NCBI GenBank assembly: GCA_033439765.1
Contig: JAULSN010000005.1
Coordinates: forward strand, 1,689,001 to 1,753,000
DNA from: Lasiosphaeria ovina
Taxonomy: Eukaryota; Ascomycota; Sordariomycetes; Sordariales; Lasiosphaeriaceae
DNA length: 64,000 nucleotides
Direction: 5' to 3'
Positions 12,991 through 25,131 of the stretch are shown one piece after another. The notes below the pieces were generated by a model, which did not search any database, was not told where the DNA came from, and was given only the letters and a program-made list of their open reading frames with translations. Position 1 is the first letter of the stretch. Every line of letters begins with the position of its first letter. The position numbers and the translations under genes were made by a program.

Positions 12991-14347
12991 CCTGGTCAGG
13001 AACAAGGAGAAGAAAAATAAGAGCAGTCTAAGAAAAGGGGTGTCTGGCTTTTCTGGAAAAAGAGAATCCCTTCCCGTCCTATTGTAATGTCAAATTATTC
13101 GAGCAGGGCGGAAATAGAGTAATTTATCATGACAGAGAATGGGTAATGGTAAGTGCGGTACATAAGTCAGTACGTCGGCGTGCGTTTGGAGAGTGTTGTG
13201 TGGTGGTGTCACGAGCGAGAGGCAGTGTGTGTGACGTGATGTGAGGGTGACGTGAGGGTGAAGTCGGGGTGGTGAATTCGGGGTCGGCTCGTCTTTTTGT
13301 CTCGTTCATGTTTATATAGATATATAAACTAGACGTGTGAAGACAGGGTCGATACCGCTAAAGAAAGGGGAAGCAAACCCGTGCTGGGCATTCCATGAAT
13401 CTAACTACTACCGGTACTATATTTAATATCACGTGTGTACGAAGTAAACAAAGGAAGAACCACCTCACCACCAGGTCGACAGTCAGTCGGTCCCGCACGC
13501 TTGCTACTTGGGGAGAGACGACAACACGACATACACGCCCAAGCATTTAGATAGAGAGGGGGTTTGTCGGGGTGGTCTTGAGTTATATTCCCGTCCACTG
13601 ATATGCCGTCGCGAGGTGAGGTTTGCGTATGGCAAGCAATCTGATACAGTCTGTACGAAGTTGCAGTACGCAGGCAACCGGCCCGAGCAAGCTGGGGGGG
13701 GGGGCTGATTCGGCGCGTCTCGTCTCGTCTTGTCTCGTCCTGTCCCAGCACGTCTCATGTGCTGTAAACAAATACAAATACGTGCAGAGAGGAAAACTCT
13801 CCTTTTCTAATCTGCGTCCTGTGGAAGATTATGGTGCAAGAGTGAGTCTATGGGGGAGTTATCAGGTTAAGTTTTCTAAGCAAGCAATGCGGTATTTTGT
13901 TAGGGCTGCGTTCTTTCTTTATGATAGACTTCCTCCCGCCGAGCAACACGGCGTGGGAATTTAAGCGAGGGGAGCCTCGACCCCCCTATCCATGTCGCGA
14001 CATGTCGTCGACTCTGCTGCCGTGCACCACAGGAACAGGGAGAATGGCGACAGGTAGATATTCAAGCAAGCCTCTTTTTATTTCTCGATGTCGGTATCGT
14101 AAAGCAGACGGCGTGCCTCTCTAAGCCCATAGGTAGCACCACCATAAACAAACAAAGCGGTCGCTTCACGCTGGCAGGGCCCGAGGATGGATTGACTCGG
14201 GGGTTGCTGCTGCTCATTGACACAGCAGTGGTTGGGACGAGATACTCCGTAGGTTGGCAAACAAGCCCACGCACATGAATACTGGTAAAGGCCGGGACAG
14301 AGTAGGATGCGAAGAGGAGCTATAGATCTGTGTGTTTGGTGTACGTA

Positions 14348-14563
14348 CAATCCAATCCCTGGATGTTTGTTGGCGTGGTACTTACGAAGGAAAAGAAAAT
14401 AATAAATGAACCGGCCAGGAAGGGTCTTTAATAGGTATTTCTAGAGAAGGAATAGACCTCTAGGATTCCAGAATAGGGATTCAAATAGCTATTACCTCCC
14501 TTAGTGAAAAACCTTTACGGCGAGTCGTAAGATGCTAAGGCAAAACATTCAGGGATTGGATTG
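14348..14563. mobile_element. MITE with CAATCCAATCCCTG termini (216 bp)
   Basis: A non-coding element bounded by inverted repeats: the left end begins CAATCCAATCCCTGGATGTTT, the right end is its complement with one change, and the TTACGA motif recurs further in. Both ends are flanked by TA (14346-14347 and 14564-14565), the target duplication of the Tc1/mariner superfamily. It carries no gene and would need a transposase supplied elsewhere. Confidence 0.72.
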
Positions 14564-15428
14564 TATGATCAGGGGGTGAGATGGAGGTCTGGTCGGCGGC
14601 TATTTATTTGAACACATAACATGACCATGGCGCTGTTTACGCCGTTTGGCATAACATAGAAACCGACATCACCAAGAACAACGCTGTCATAGGTCTTTTG
14701 GCCTTCGACAATCTTGCCAGTCATTCGTCTGCATTGCTTGGACGAAATTGAGAGAGCTGTCGCCGGTGGCGAGCTGGTACGAATGTCAGGCCACCTTGCT
14801 GTATATTCCCCCACCCTGTGTAGCTTTGCTGTCGACAGAGGGATATTAGGTGCCGATATAGTTTAGGGGTAGAAACAAGCCCGTAGACCTCGAGCATATT
14901 ACTGGGTGGTGATGGCTGAGAGAGCTCAGGGGACTGCACTGGGAGCAAACAGGGCAGGTTTCGTGTTTCTCCTCAAGCCTGTTTTCTTGCTTGCAGAATA
15001 TAGTACAGACGACTCCGTTAATGCAGTAATTAGCGGTGAGGGAGCACTGGGGGAATTGGCACCGCCAGGCTGCCTATAGGACCCGAGAAGTGGGAAGTGG
15101 GAAATGGGAAGGGGAAAGGGCATTATCCTAGCGTAACACGATGGTGAACACAAAAATGTGGTTGCCCTTGTGCGATGCTTCCCATACACACTCGGTGCCT
15201 TTATCATTTTACCGTCCCTCAACGCAGCGTGATGGGCGATCGTGAGGGCGGAAGTCGGGGGTTGGGAGAAGTTCACGATGCAAATCTCACGACCAGCATT
15301 GGGGGATCGGGGTTAAAACCCATCTAGATCGCAGCTCAAAACTGCAAACTGTCTAGCGTAGAGCTCCGTTTCTTAGTATCTTCGTTATCTTTCCCTCTCT
15401 GGGCCGTCGTTGCTGGGCATCAAGCCGT

Positions 15429-15431
<3 letters not shown>

Positions 15432-15461
<30 letters not shown>
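15432..15461. repeat. CAG trinucleotide run
   Basis: About ten CAG units in a row. The minus-strand reading gives a poly-leucine tail on an unrecognised frame, so I treat it as a simple repeat rather than part of a gene. Confidence 0.85.
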
Positions 15462-15462
<1 letters not shown>

Positions 15463-18400
15463 GCAGCGGTGAGCGGGAAGGAATTGGCAGCAGTGGGTGG
15501 CGTGAAGAGCCCGAATGCATTGCCGGCCACCTTGACGACCACCTGCGGCCGGTGGGACTCGGACTGATTGCTGACAGCTCGGGGCTTCTGTCGGCGGGGC
15601 AAAGAGAGGGATCGGTGGTCTAGCGCATGCAATTGAGCAATGGTCGCGAACAATGTCTCACAACGAGTGAGTAAAATAAAAAAAAGAGGGCGGCTGGCGC
15701 TAACGATGTCAATCGTCTTCCCTTTGTGCTACTAGCATCGTTTCTTGTTTTCCCGCTAGCCACCCCCAATCCCCATCGTGATCACAGAAGATCCTCCTTC
15801 GGAGTCAAATTTGGCAATCTCATCTTCTTCGCACCCAATGCGGTGAACGGGATGGAGCCTGAAACGAAATTATACCCATCCGTAATATGCGAATTCCGTA
15901 AAGTGTGGAGAAATCTTGATTGTCGGGTCGCCAGTTTTCTTCCCCAACAAGCGACGGGAATTGCCAGTGGTGTGCTGACGGGAATGACGCAGACGCAGTG
16001 ACATCAATGCTCACCTGTGCAAGAAGTGCTTCCTTCCATCAAGCAAGGCAAGCGGAGGGCAAGGCAAGTGCGGTTGGGGAAAAGCGACAGGGGTCACATT
16101 TAAAGTGATGACGGGGCGAGGGGATTGCCCGTGTGCTTTCGGCATCCCCCGCCCCATGCCGCCTGCAATGAGGAGGCCCAGAAAAGGCCTGGTCCGGGAC
16201 CTGATGGGCGCTGCAGGGCGCGTTCGGAAGACCACCTCACCTTGACCTTCCCACGTTCAGATGTCTTCCATTAATCTACGTCCCCATGGGCTGGGTGTCA
16301 TTGCTGGGCTACTTCGCAAATAGATCAAGCGTGACACTAACTAGCAGGTCAGGCTCGCTGCTTTGGTCTCTGGCCTTGGAAGGGTTCGAGTCTTTTCCGT
16401 AGGATGTCGAGCTTGACATGCCCTTCAGCTGCGTCTGCCAGTCCGGCGTGGTCTCGATTGTCATCCAGCTGTTCCGGGGTTGTGGCTTGCAGGCGTACCC
16501 CTGCCGTGCCAAGATGATGTGTGCAGGAAATCAGCTAATTGGCCAATAGGAGGCTGCCAGCACCCACACCCAGACCACTTTTGACCTCATCAACCATCCA
16601 GGGCGCTGGAAGCTCGACAAGCAGGGAATGCAGGGCAAGGTGCCTGCTGTCGACGAAAAAAAAAAAAAAAAGCTTACGAAAACCTGCAGTAGCTCGGAAT
16701 CAGGGAGCCCTGAACAAGTTCAAAGCTGCCCTGCTCGGTGTGGTGGAAGCGAGGTGCCCGCTCCAGATCTCGCTGTGCCATGCTTGCAGCTTGCTGGGTC
16801 TTGGCCCCGATCTTGGATCTTCCGGGTTCGGTAGTTTCCTTTCGGTTGCCCTGGCAGCCCCATCAGCCCACGTCCATGCCCCTTCCAGGTTCCAGGTCCT
16901 GCTGCACTCAGTTCCGTCATCGTCCCATGGCCGCAGACGAGCGATCAAAAGTTGCAATCCTGCGGGGTCAAGCAAACATAGCATACAAGCATCATGATTG
17001 CTTTGTCCAACGCTAAAACGCAAAACGAAATGTACATAGTAAACTGTGTGCCGCCGGGACTGGCCGGTCTTCGAAACACGGGAGGCTCCCCGCCCTGGAA
17101 ATTCGGACAACTGGTGTGTACTTCCGCGAACGGCGTAGATTGACAAAGAGGGAGCTTCTGGCGTTGATCCCTGATTTCGTCCCGGCAGAAATGGTCCGTG
17201 ATTTCGCAAGCCACCGCTCGCCAGCTACCATCGTGACCGATCCTAATGGGCTTTGCTCTGTACGTTTAATGCCCAGAAGAGCGCCAGCGCATTGCACAGA
17301 TTACAGAAGTGCATTGGGAGGTTGAGGCGGCCCAACCTCCTCTCCACGCTGTTCGGGCCCGTGTGGCAGCAGGCGCCTCGTGGGGAGGCAGGTCGGATGG
17401 CAGCGTCAAGACCACACGACGAGCTGGGAAACCGGATGGATTTCTTGCCACAGTCCATGCATGCGGTGAGAGCAAGTGCAAGTGTTGCGTTTCCCCGTCA
17501 CCAGCATGTGGCTTTGCCTTTGGTGACGACGCCTCTCCTCTCTTTTTCTCGCCAGGACGGCCTCCATCGCCAGTGGTCGTGGGGTGGCCGTGGCCAAGGC
17601 ACGGCAGCAAGAAGCTGGACCGCACAGGACCCTGCCGCGGCAACCATGACTACGCTAGGCAATATGCAATCGATTATCGAGCAGGGTCCACGGGAGCCGC
17701 TCACGTCCACGATGGCCGAGCCGGGCACTCCCTACCGAGAGCTAGGACACTAGTTAGTACCTACAGCAACACCACGCTCCGGTGACTGGGAAATTTGGTG
17801 GCAGATGGGCTCCAAGGGAAGTCCCTGTCTAGTCATCCTCCTGCGCTGCCCGAGTCCTTTGCACTTCCGTCTGATGAGAGACAAATTATACCTGAGGGAC
17901 CCACTCCACTTGACTTGTATTCCGTCTCCACGGTCTGAATTACACCCGAGAACTGAAGTGGAAAGCCTGCTACCTAACACAGGTGCTCCTGCTTTGCTGC
18001 CGTGCTCCTTCCTCCTTCCTCGTAATATAAGGCACGCGCCTTCCTCGCCAGTACTGTACGGCCTCTCTTCCCCCTACCTCACCTGCCCTGCCAAGTACCG
18101 TACCTGCCACTGGATCTAACTGTCCATCACCTGCCAGTACCGTACGGGATAATACCAGCCTAATCATTCGTCCTTTCCCTCCATCCCGTAACGGTCACAG
18201 CTACCTGCCTCCCGCGTTACTCAGGCCTGTGGTAAGGTAACCACCCCGTCTCCGTCCTCCACCCGCATCCATTTAAATCCCCACCACCTCGCAAGCACCC
18301 ACCCGCCTGCCGCACCTACCCTCCCTACATCCCCGACCTCTTTTCTTCCTCACTCCTCTCTGACTCTGTCCTCGTCAACCTCATCTACCGCTCACCTACC

Positions 18401-18557
18401 TACTACCTAAGACACCTTGGCTAATCCGCGCCCGTCTCTCCTCCTCAGACATCTACACCTTTCTTGACAGCCACTTTGGAGTCTTGGACCTTCACGTCAA
18501 CCCGACGCAAACCACTCCTACTCCTCTTGGACCCGATATATCACTAGTCTCGACATC

Positions 18558-19678
18558 ATGAAGGCGACTACTCTGATCTGCGCCCTTGTCGGCGCTGTTG
18601 CCGTGTCGGCTCAGGCCAACTATCCCGCCGACATTCCCGCTTGCGGCGTAAGTAGCACTCTGCCCCTTCTTGCCGTCTTCTGCTCCCTCGGAGATACTGA
18701 CGTTGTGCCCTGCAGAAAACCTGTGGTGACAACATGCTCGCCAAGGCGGGCGAGTTCAAGTGCGGAGCCGACGACATCGCCTGTCTGTGCAAGGTCCGGG
18801 AGTTCGGATACGGCATCCATGACTGCTCCATCCAGGCGTGCCAGAACGCCACTGCGGCCGATATCGCCATCAGCTGGGGCAACACTCTGTGTGCGAATGC
18901 CGGTGTCCCCATCGGTCTTCCTCTCGCCGGCGGTGCTGTAAGTATTTTTCTGGCTCGGCGTTCGTATAGACCAATGGCTAGGTCGCTAACAGTTGTCTTA
19001 GGGATTGGGCTCTGGATCGGGTGGCTCCACGGGTACTTCGGGTTCTTCCACCACTGGCGGCTCCGGCAGTGGTTCCGGTGCATCAGGCAGCGCTGGAGCG
19101 ACTACCACCACCACCGCGGCAGGCGGCTCCGGAGAGTCAACCGTGACCAACTCAGCGATTACTACGGCCGATGTCGTCGCAACCATCACCAGCGGCTCCA
19201 CGACCTACACGACCACGGGCTCGACTACCATCACCGGTGTCGGCCACGAGAGCAGCTCCAGCCTTAGCGCCATCACCACGAGCGGCTTCACCTCGGTCAT
19301 CACGAGCGGCACGGAGACATCTACCGTCACGGGCGAGACGACCATCTATGCCACCCCTACCACGGTCACGTCGGCTCTTGTCACTACTAGCACTAGCGGC
19401 ACCCTCACGACCGAGATTACCACGGGAGCTACGACATTCACCACCAGTGCCATTAGCAGTGGCGGCAGTGGCAGCGGCAGCGGCAGCGGCTCGAGCGGAG
19501 GTTCGAGCACTACGACTGCTGTCACCAGCAGATCCAGCGGTGGACAGGTACGCACTCCAGTCCGACCCACATCCATAACCGAAACCTGACTAACACTGAA
19601 CAATAGGGCTCCCAGAAGACGGCTGCTCCTGTTGCTGGCTTGTTCGCCGCCGCCGGCCTTGCCGCGTTTCTTCTATAA
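18558..19678 (+). CDS. CFEM-domain GPI-anchored cell-wall protein
   Basis: Secreted, probably GPI-anchored protein with one CFEM domain, a fungal fold that can bind haem and act in iron uptake, adhesion or host interaction. Four exons join in frame: 18558-18647, 18716-18937, 19002-19547 and 19607-19678, giving 309 aa. Residues 1-18 are a signal peptide (MKATTLICALVGAVAVSA). The CFEM domain (about 20-95) has all eight cysteines, and an Asp lies before the central CLC motif (KCGADDIACLC), the position of the haem-ligand Asp in characterised members. A Ser/Thr/Gly-rich stalk with TTTT and GSGSG runs follows, expected to be O-glycosylated, then a hydrophobic C-terminus (AGLFAAAGLAAFLL) typical of a GPI signal. 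The last exon encodes only this anchor signal. Function beyond surface localisation is inferred. Confidence 0.92.
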
Positions 19679-20349
19679 TGACGATATCTCATGATTCTTG
19701 GTGAGATATTTGATGATTTAGCTTTAATCGATGCTTAATGAATGCACAACGACATGGGAAAAGCAATGGCACGGTATTCCGAATCTTAATGACCGCGGTG
19801 GCGAGGGGTGCAAGACCTAATTTAATGGAAGGTGTTCTCCCATATCCTGTGGATATGTCCTGGTGTTTTGATCCTGGACATTGATTCTTGTACATATGTA
19901 ACTTATGATTGGCACCTTGGCGGATATGAGATACCCGCGATGAGCTTACCCTCTTGTTGGGCGAATGGGGCTGCTTAATACTAGGCTCTAGAGAAAAGCC
20001 CGTATCTATCTTTTCAGTCTCGAGACAATGAAGAGAAGCACGGATAGTATCCATCCCTTTCTCGCCAGTTGATGTCCAAGCGCCACACTCTGTTTGAGTT
20101 TTGCTACTCTATAGCAAACGGTTGACGTTCAACGGCCAAGCCGACGCCAACACCGACGCCAACACCGACGCCAACACCAACGTCAACGCTAGCGGCGAAC
20201 ATGGTCTGGACGCTAGCACACGAGTTGCTATTCGCACCGACGGGCTGAAACAAGCCACAATCTCTGCTGAGAAAGGACGGCAGCTGTCTCCTTTATGTTT
20301 CGACTGTCGCGCTGTCTCGACGCCCTCGATCTTCGCAGCTTGGCTATAT
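19679..20349. other. Spacer with a 12-bp minisatellite
   Basis: Region between the CFEM gene and the hAT element. At about 20143-20193 a 12-bp unit (GCCAACACCGAC) is repeated four times with small changes. No gene recognised. Confidence 0.6.
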
Positions 20350-20357
20350 ATCTAGGT
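20350..20357. repeat. Left target-site duplication of the hAT element
   Basis: Sequence ATCTAGGT, repeated exactly at 23483-23490 immediately outside the right end. Confidence 0.95.
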
Positions 20358-23300
20358 CAGCGCTGCCAACAACTCAAATAAAGTCAACTCAAATAACTCA
20401 AATCAACTCAAATAGCCAACTCAAATAAGCCATTTTTGAACCCAACTCAACTCAAATCGACTGGTTATTTGAGTTGGGCTTAGCTCAAATATTTCCATCG
20501 CTTGGGCCCTTTTTGGGCCCAGTTTTCCCTGCATTCCTGGGCTCAGGGCAGCATTTGGCCATGGCCAACCTGGTAAGATCTGGGGTTTCCTGGCCGAGGG
20601 AAAAATTCGACTGGACTGACCTGGTTTTCTGCAGTGCCATCGACCTGCGTTGCAACGCTGTAACTATCGCCAAGTCAACAAGCTTCTTTTCCTGCCTTCT
20701 TACTACGAATTCGTTGCTTCCTCGCTTCCAATATGCGAGCCTCGACTGTCAATACCGCGGCCCTCTCGTCGAACAGCCCGCACGCAGAAAAACGACCGCT
20801 TGACGTTCAAGACCGTACTTCCCGAATTGCCCAGCAGTACCCTCGCCTGGCAGCGATCGACCCAGCGGACTTGGCCCACAAGGAAGTGAAGGACTGGCCT
20901 ACGATAAAAACACCAGATGGTTCCTTTATACCAGAGTTTTGGGTGGGAAAAAGAATAGCAAGGTCGTCGCAAATTGGCGGGCATGGTGACTGGCTGGCTA
21001 AGGTCGTCAACAACGCAGTGGAAGAGGGCTTATACTGGTGGGCGTACTACTATTACAACAAGACCTTCAAAGTAGCAGCGACTTCGTCAGCGACTATACA
21101 CCTCAAAAGTCAGCATCGTGAAAGGTTGAAGGCTGAAGAAGGTGGTGTTGAGCAAGGAAATAAGAGGCAGCGGCTACTGCAGTTAGTCCAACAACAACAC
21201 AGGGCAGTATTACTGCCTCACAAGCTCACCCTGCGAGAGAGGCTGTTGGCGATGATCCTTCGCTTGAACCTACTATTTAATATCGTTCAACAACAAGAAT
21301 TTCGCGATTTCTGTACTAACTTGAACCCTGACAGGGCAGCTGAGGCGCTTCCTAGCTCACACACGACGATTCGGACGTATTTTGGCGATCGGTTTGATGC
21401 CCAGAAGGAAGTCCTACGCCACAGGTTATTAGTATCGCCATACAAGAAGCACCTTTCCTTCGATATTTGGACCTCACCATCGACTGTTTCCTATATGGCG
21501 ATCTTTGTGCACTACGCTGATCGCGACGGCGCCCTCCACCACGATTTGTTGGCGATACCGCACATTCACGGCTCATACAGTGGCGAGAATCAGGCTCTTT
21601 ACCTCATAAAGGTAGCGAAGGAATACGGTATCGAGGATTCGCTTGGTTATTTCCAGTGCGATAACGTGGATTCGAACTCTTTGGCGGTTAAATTCACACT
21701 TGGCGCCCTGCAAATTGGCCTTAGCGATTAGGAAGTCGAAGAATTGGCCCTACAGCGTCGGCTACGCTGTTTTGGCCACGTTCTGAACCTCGCTGCTCAA
21801 GCCTTTATTCTAGGGAAGTCAACCCACCTTGATCGAGCCTTTGATGATGATTTTATTGGTCAGTTATCGCTTGAAGAAGAAGAGGCCTTGCTAGTAGGTT
21901 GGCGGAAGCAAGGGCCAGTTGGTAAGCTGTATAACGTGGTGCACTTCATTCGCAGGTCGCCACAACGCCGCGAGACCTTCCTTCAAATCGCGCGCGGCCA
22001 GTTGAGTGAAGAAGAGGCTCGCGAATTCGGCTCTGTTGTTTTTGATAGGAATATCGAGGGCTTACAGCTTTGTGGCGATAATTCGACGCGTTGGAACTCG
22101 GTGTTCTATATGATCCAGCGCGCAGTGCGAATGCGCGCCCAGGTCGATTTTTGGTGCCATCGTAACCAGGGCGAAAAAGACCCCAAAAAGCGCCTCCCCA
22201 CTGCTGACCTATTGGAACCCTCTGACTGGCATCAACTTACGCTTGTTTTGACTATTCTTGAGCCCTTTAGAAGGATCACGAAGTGGTTTGAAGGCAGATC
22301 AGCGAGTTTTCCTGAAGTTATTGCTACAACAGAGTGGCTGACTAATCACCTTGCTGACCAGCAGCGAATTCTGCACCCAAATTCCGAGGCGCCAACAGAG
22401 TTCACGGGTGGGCCTGTCTACGCCCAGCCAGAGATCACAGTCGCTAGCCAACAGGCTCAATCAATCGCCCTTAACGACGACGACGATGCCGACGACGATG
22501 CCGAGCCTTTCTTCTCTGCCGCAGCGAATTCGCAGCGACCTCGGCGCAAACGGCGGCTTCCTAGCCGGCTAGCCGACTCGGTCATCGACCTGCCGCGGCG
22601 CCTGCCGACCGGCCAGGTTATCCTTCCAGTCTTTGAGTTGGCCGACGACCTACCTGCCCTGCCCTCCTCCCCTGATCCTGACGACGATCACGTTTCCTTC
22701 GTACGAACCAGTCTCCAACTGGCCATTCAGAAGCTTCAAGAATACATTGGGTTGATGGAAGAAAGCCCTGCTTATTGGGTCGCTATGCTCTTGCACCCTG
22801 GGCACAAGAAGAGGTGGATGGATAAATGCCTAAGCCCTGACAGGGCCAGGAAGGCATTCGCTGCCTGCCGTGATCTTTACCAAGCCGAATACGCCGACCT
22901 TCCTATACCTACAGCGCCGCAGCCACCAGCCCTATCAGGCCCAGGCAGTCATCTTCGCTCTTACGACTACTACGACCCGCCTGAGGACCTGGGCCAGAAA
23001 GACGAGCTAGCTGAGTACTTTGCAGAACCTGTTTGGCCGGTGGATGACATACAAACCTGGTGGTTGGCTCACAAGGAACGCTGGCCTCGATTGTCAAGGA
23101 TGGCTTTGGACCTGTTGTCGATACCAGCGATGTCATCTGAGTGTGAGAGGGCCTTCAGCCAAGCCAAGCTAGTCATTGGCACGCAACGACATTCCTTAGT
23201 CGACGATACCATCAATATCCTCATGTGCCTGAAGAGCTGGGGCTTGTTTTGAGGGCGTTGGCTGGATTCAGCGCTCTTTTCTGGTCTAGGGAGTCAATTC

Positions 23301-23482
23301 GGGGCCAAATTTGGCCAGATTTTCGTGTTTTTTTGGTGGTGCGGCAAGTTCGGTCAAATAATGTCAAATAAAGCCAACTCAACTCAAATAGGGCCTCAAC
23401 CCAACTCAAATACAGTATTTTGAGCTCAATTCAGCTCAAATATAGCTTCATATTTGAGTTATTTGAGTTGTTGGCAGCGCTG
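20358..23482 (+). mobile_element. hAT-family DNA transposon (3.1 kb)
   Basis: Nearly complete autonomous-type element. The two ends are perfect 24-bp inverted repeats beginning CAGCGCTGCCAACAACTCAA, and the host sequence ATCTAGGT is duplicated on both sides (20350-20357 and 23483-23490), an 8-bp duplication diagnostic of hAT. Just inside each end a short motif (CAACTCAAAT) is repeated several times in both orientations, as transposase-binding subterminal repeats usually are. A single long transposase frame lies between. Exact ends and target duplication argue for a fairly recent insertion. Confidence 0.95.
20733..23252 (+). pseudogene. hAT transposase, interrupted by one TAG
   Basis: Cut-and-paste transposase with an RNase-H-like DDE domain and a C-terminal hAT dimerisation domain. 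The frame is continuous for 840 codons from ATG 20733 except for a single TAG at 21729-21731. FDIWTSP and CDNVDSN supply the two candidate catalytic Asp residues, and SSECERAFS at the C-terminal end supplies the conserved Glu with the dimerisation signature (LSIPAMSSECERAFS...). The N-terminal about 120 residues have no clear BED finger. The stop lies just after CDNVDSN, so a truncated product would lack most of the catalytic core and the dimerisation domain. One C-to-T change of a CAG would create this stop. Read-through is possible but not shown. Confidence 0.9.
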
Positions 23483-24174
23483 ATCTAGGTAGTAACCAAG
23501 TGGTTGCAATTTGATAAAGAACGCAATCTTCCAGCCAGACGCTATTCCGACAGCAGTTGGTGATCATTATTCAGCTGAACAGAGCCACCGTAGGCGAGCT
23601 TGCGAGCCGGAGGTGGCGTAGAGAGGCTGTCTCTTCTCTTTTACCGTAAGGGTGCCGAATGTTTCTCGAATGGGGATTGGTTAGTTTACGTCCGTGTCAA
23701 AATGGGAGGTGGGAATTGGTCAATCGGATAAACCTCGGACGCCTTAAGCCGCGGAATACTGTGCCTTGCAAACGCCAGTTTACGATCCACTTTTGGCGCT
23801 AGAGGGCCAACATTCGCAACCGGGCCACGATTTTTGACACGCGCGCCATCCAATAATGGCACAATTACTATATTCGAGGCCATTTTCTTCGTCAAAACGC
23901 ACTGCATAGAGCCAAAAAGTAGCTCATTCGAAAGCCCTGAGCTAGACGCACATTGCCCGTGTGTCTTTTACCATGGTGCGGTACTTGAACCGCGACCAAC
24001 GCGCATCGGCGTATTGCATGCTCGTGGGTAACGAACATCCCCGGGCCATTGCAGCCGCCCTGTAAATCTCCCTCGTCTACGCATATAAGCTGAAGAGGCG
24101 GTATTTGGCCTCTGGTGATCCTTTTACTGAAGTAAGAAGCCGATTCAACGCCGTTGTACTGAAGGAATAGGCTA

Positions 24175-25078
24175 TGGAGGTAAGTCTGGGACTCTCCATA
24201 CAATTCCCGGCGTAACTGACCATGACAAGAAGCTCTTAGACTTACTAAAAGACAAGCCCGACCTATACCTCGATGAACTATAGTGGTTCCTAGTCCTCGA
24301 ATGCGATATTTACGTACAACCTTGCACTATAAGCCGGCACCTCGCGCAGGCTCAGTGGACCAACAAGCGGTTGGAGCATAGGGCTGCCCAACGGAGCGAG
24401 CCTCTCAGGCTTGACTGGCTACGCAAGGTGTCTATGTTCACGGCGGAAATGTATGTCTTTTGTGACGAATCCGGTACTAATCGAAGGAATGGCGCTCGAA
24501 GGACTGGGTGGGCGCCGCGAGGCACGGCACCGTGGATGTCAACAATACTAAGGCGAGGAAATCGTCACCACTTATTACCGGCGATCACAATAGACGGCCT
24601 GTTGGAGTTGCTAGTATATAAGGGCACAATAGCCGCGGATGGCTTCGTTACGTGGCTTAAGAATAACCTATTGCCGAAGATGAATCCTTTCCCGGCGAAG
24701 AATAGTATACTTGTGATGGACAACGTATCCTTCTATCACGACCCGCGCGTACACCTAGCATGCCGCCGGCACGGTGTGTTATTGTGGTTCTTGCCTCCAT
24801 ACTCGCCGGATTTTAATCCTATCGAGGCATACTTCGGGGACGTCAAAAGCTTCATTCGCCGGTATTACCAATGGAGCGACGGCGATGCCCTCACGGAGGA
24901 AGAGTTCAAGGCATTCCTTGACAACGCCGCACGCGAAGTAGGGGACAGGGTTCATACGGTACGAGGGCACTTCAAGGCAGCGCATTTGGTATCGAGAGAG
25001 GAAGAGCATAGTGTTGACTATAGTATATTATATTCAGTACATTTGGCTAAGTATATACGGACCGGAGATATGGGTTAA
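24175..25078 (+). pseudogene. Tc1/mariner transposase (DD34E), decayed
   Basis: DDE superfamily transposase of the Tc1/mariner group. The well-preserved part from about 24284 to the stop at 25078 holds the catalytic triad: Asp in VFCDESGT, Asp in VMDNVSF and Glu in YSPDFNPIEAYF, with 34 residues between the second Asp and the Glu. A helix-turn-helix region precedes it (LDLLKDKPDLYLDE ... STISRHL-like) and is cut by a TAG at 24281-24283. Further upstream the frame has more stops, so the N-terminal DNA-binding half is not intact. The 5' boundary is approximate. Confidence 0.85.
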
Positions 25079-25131
25079 GCCGTATATAATTAGGTATTAA
25101 ACCCGACTTCTTTTCCTAACTTCTTCCTTAT

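Larger units (their letters stand above)
12516..18557. other. Long intergenic stretch with microsatellites and a MITE
   Basis: Six kilobases without a recognisable gene. It holds a GTCT/GTCC tetranucleotide array (12911-12990), CGTCT-type repeats near 13717-13747, a MITE (14348-14563), a CAG run (15432-15461) and an A-run near 16658. The last 500 bp before 18558 are pyrimidine rich (CCTCC/CTACCT tracts), as expected of the CFEM gene's promoter and leader. An undetected non-coding RNA cannot be excluded. Confidence 0.5.

Noticed and set aside
15420..15653. Poly-Leu frame over the CAG run
   Set aside because: Simple repeat; remainder of the frame has no resemblance to a protein family.
16381..16396. 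GGTTCGAGTC resembling a tRNA B box
   Set aside because: No A box or cloverleaf could be built around it.
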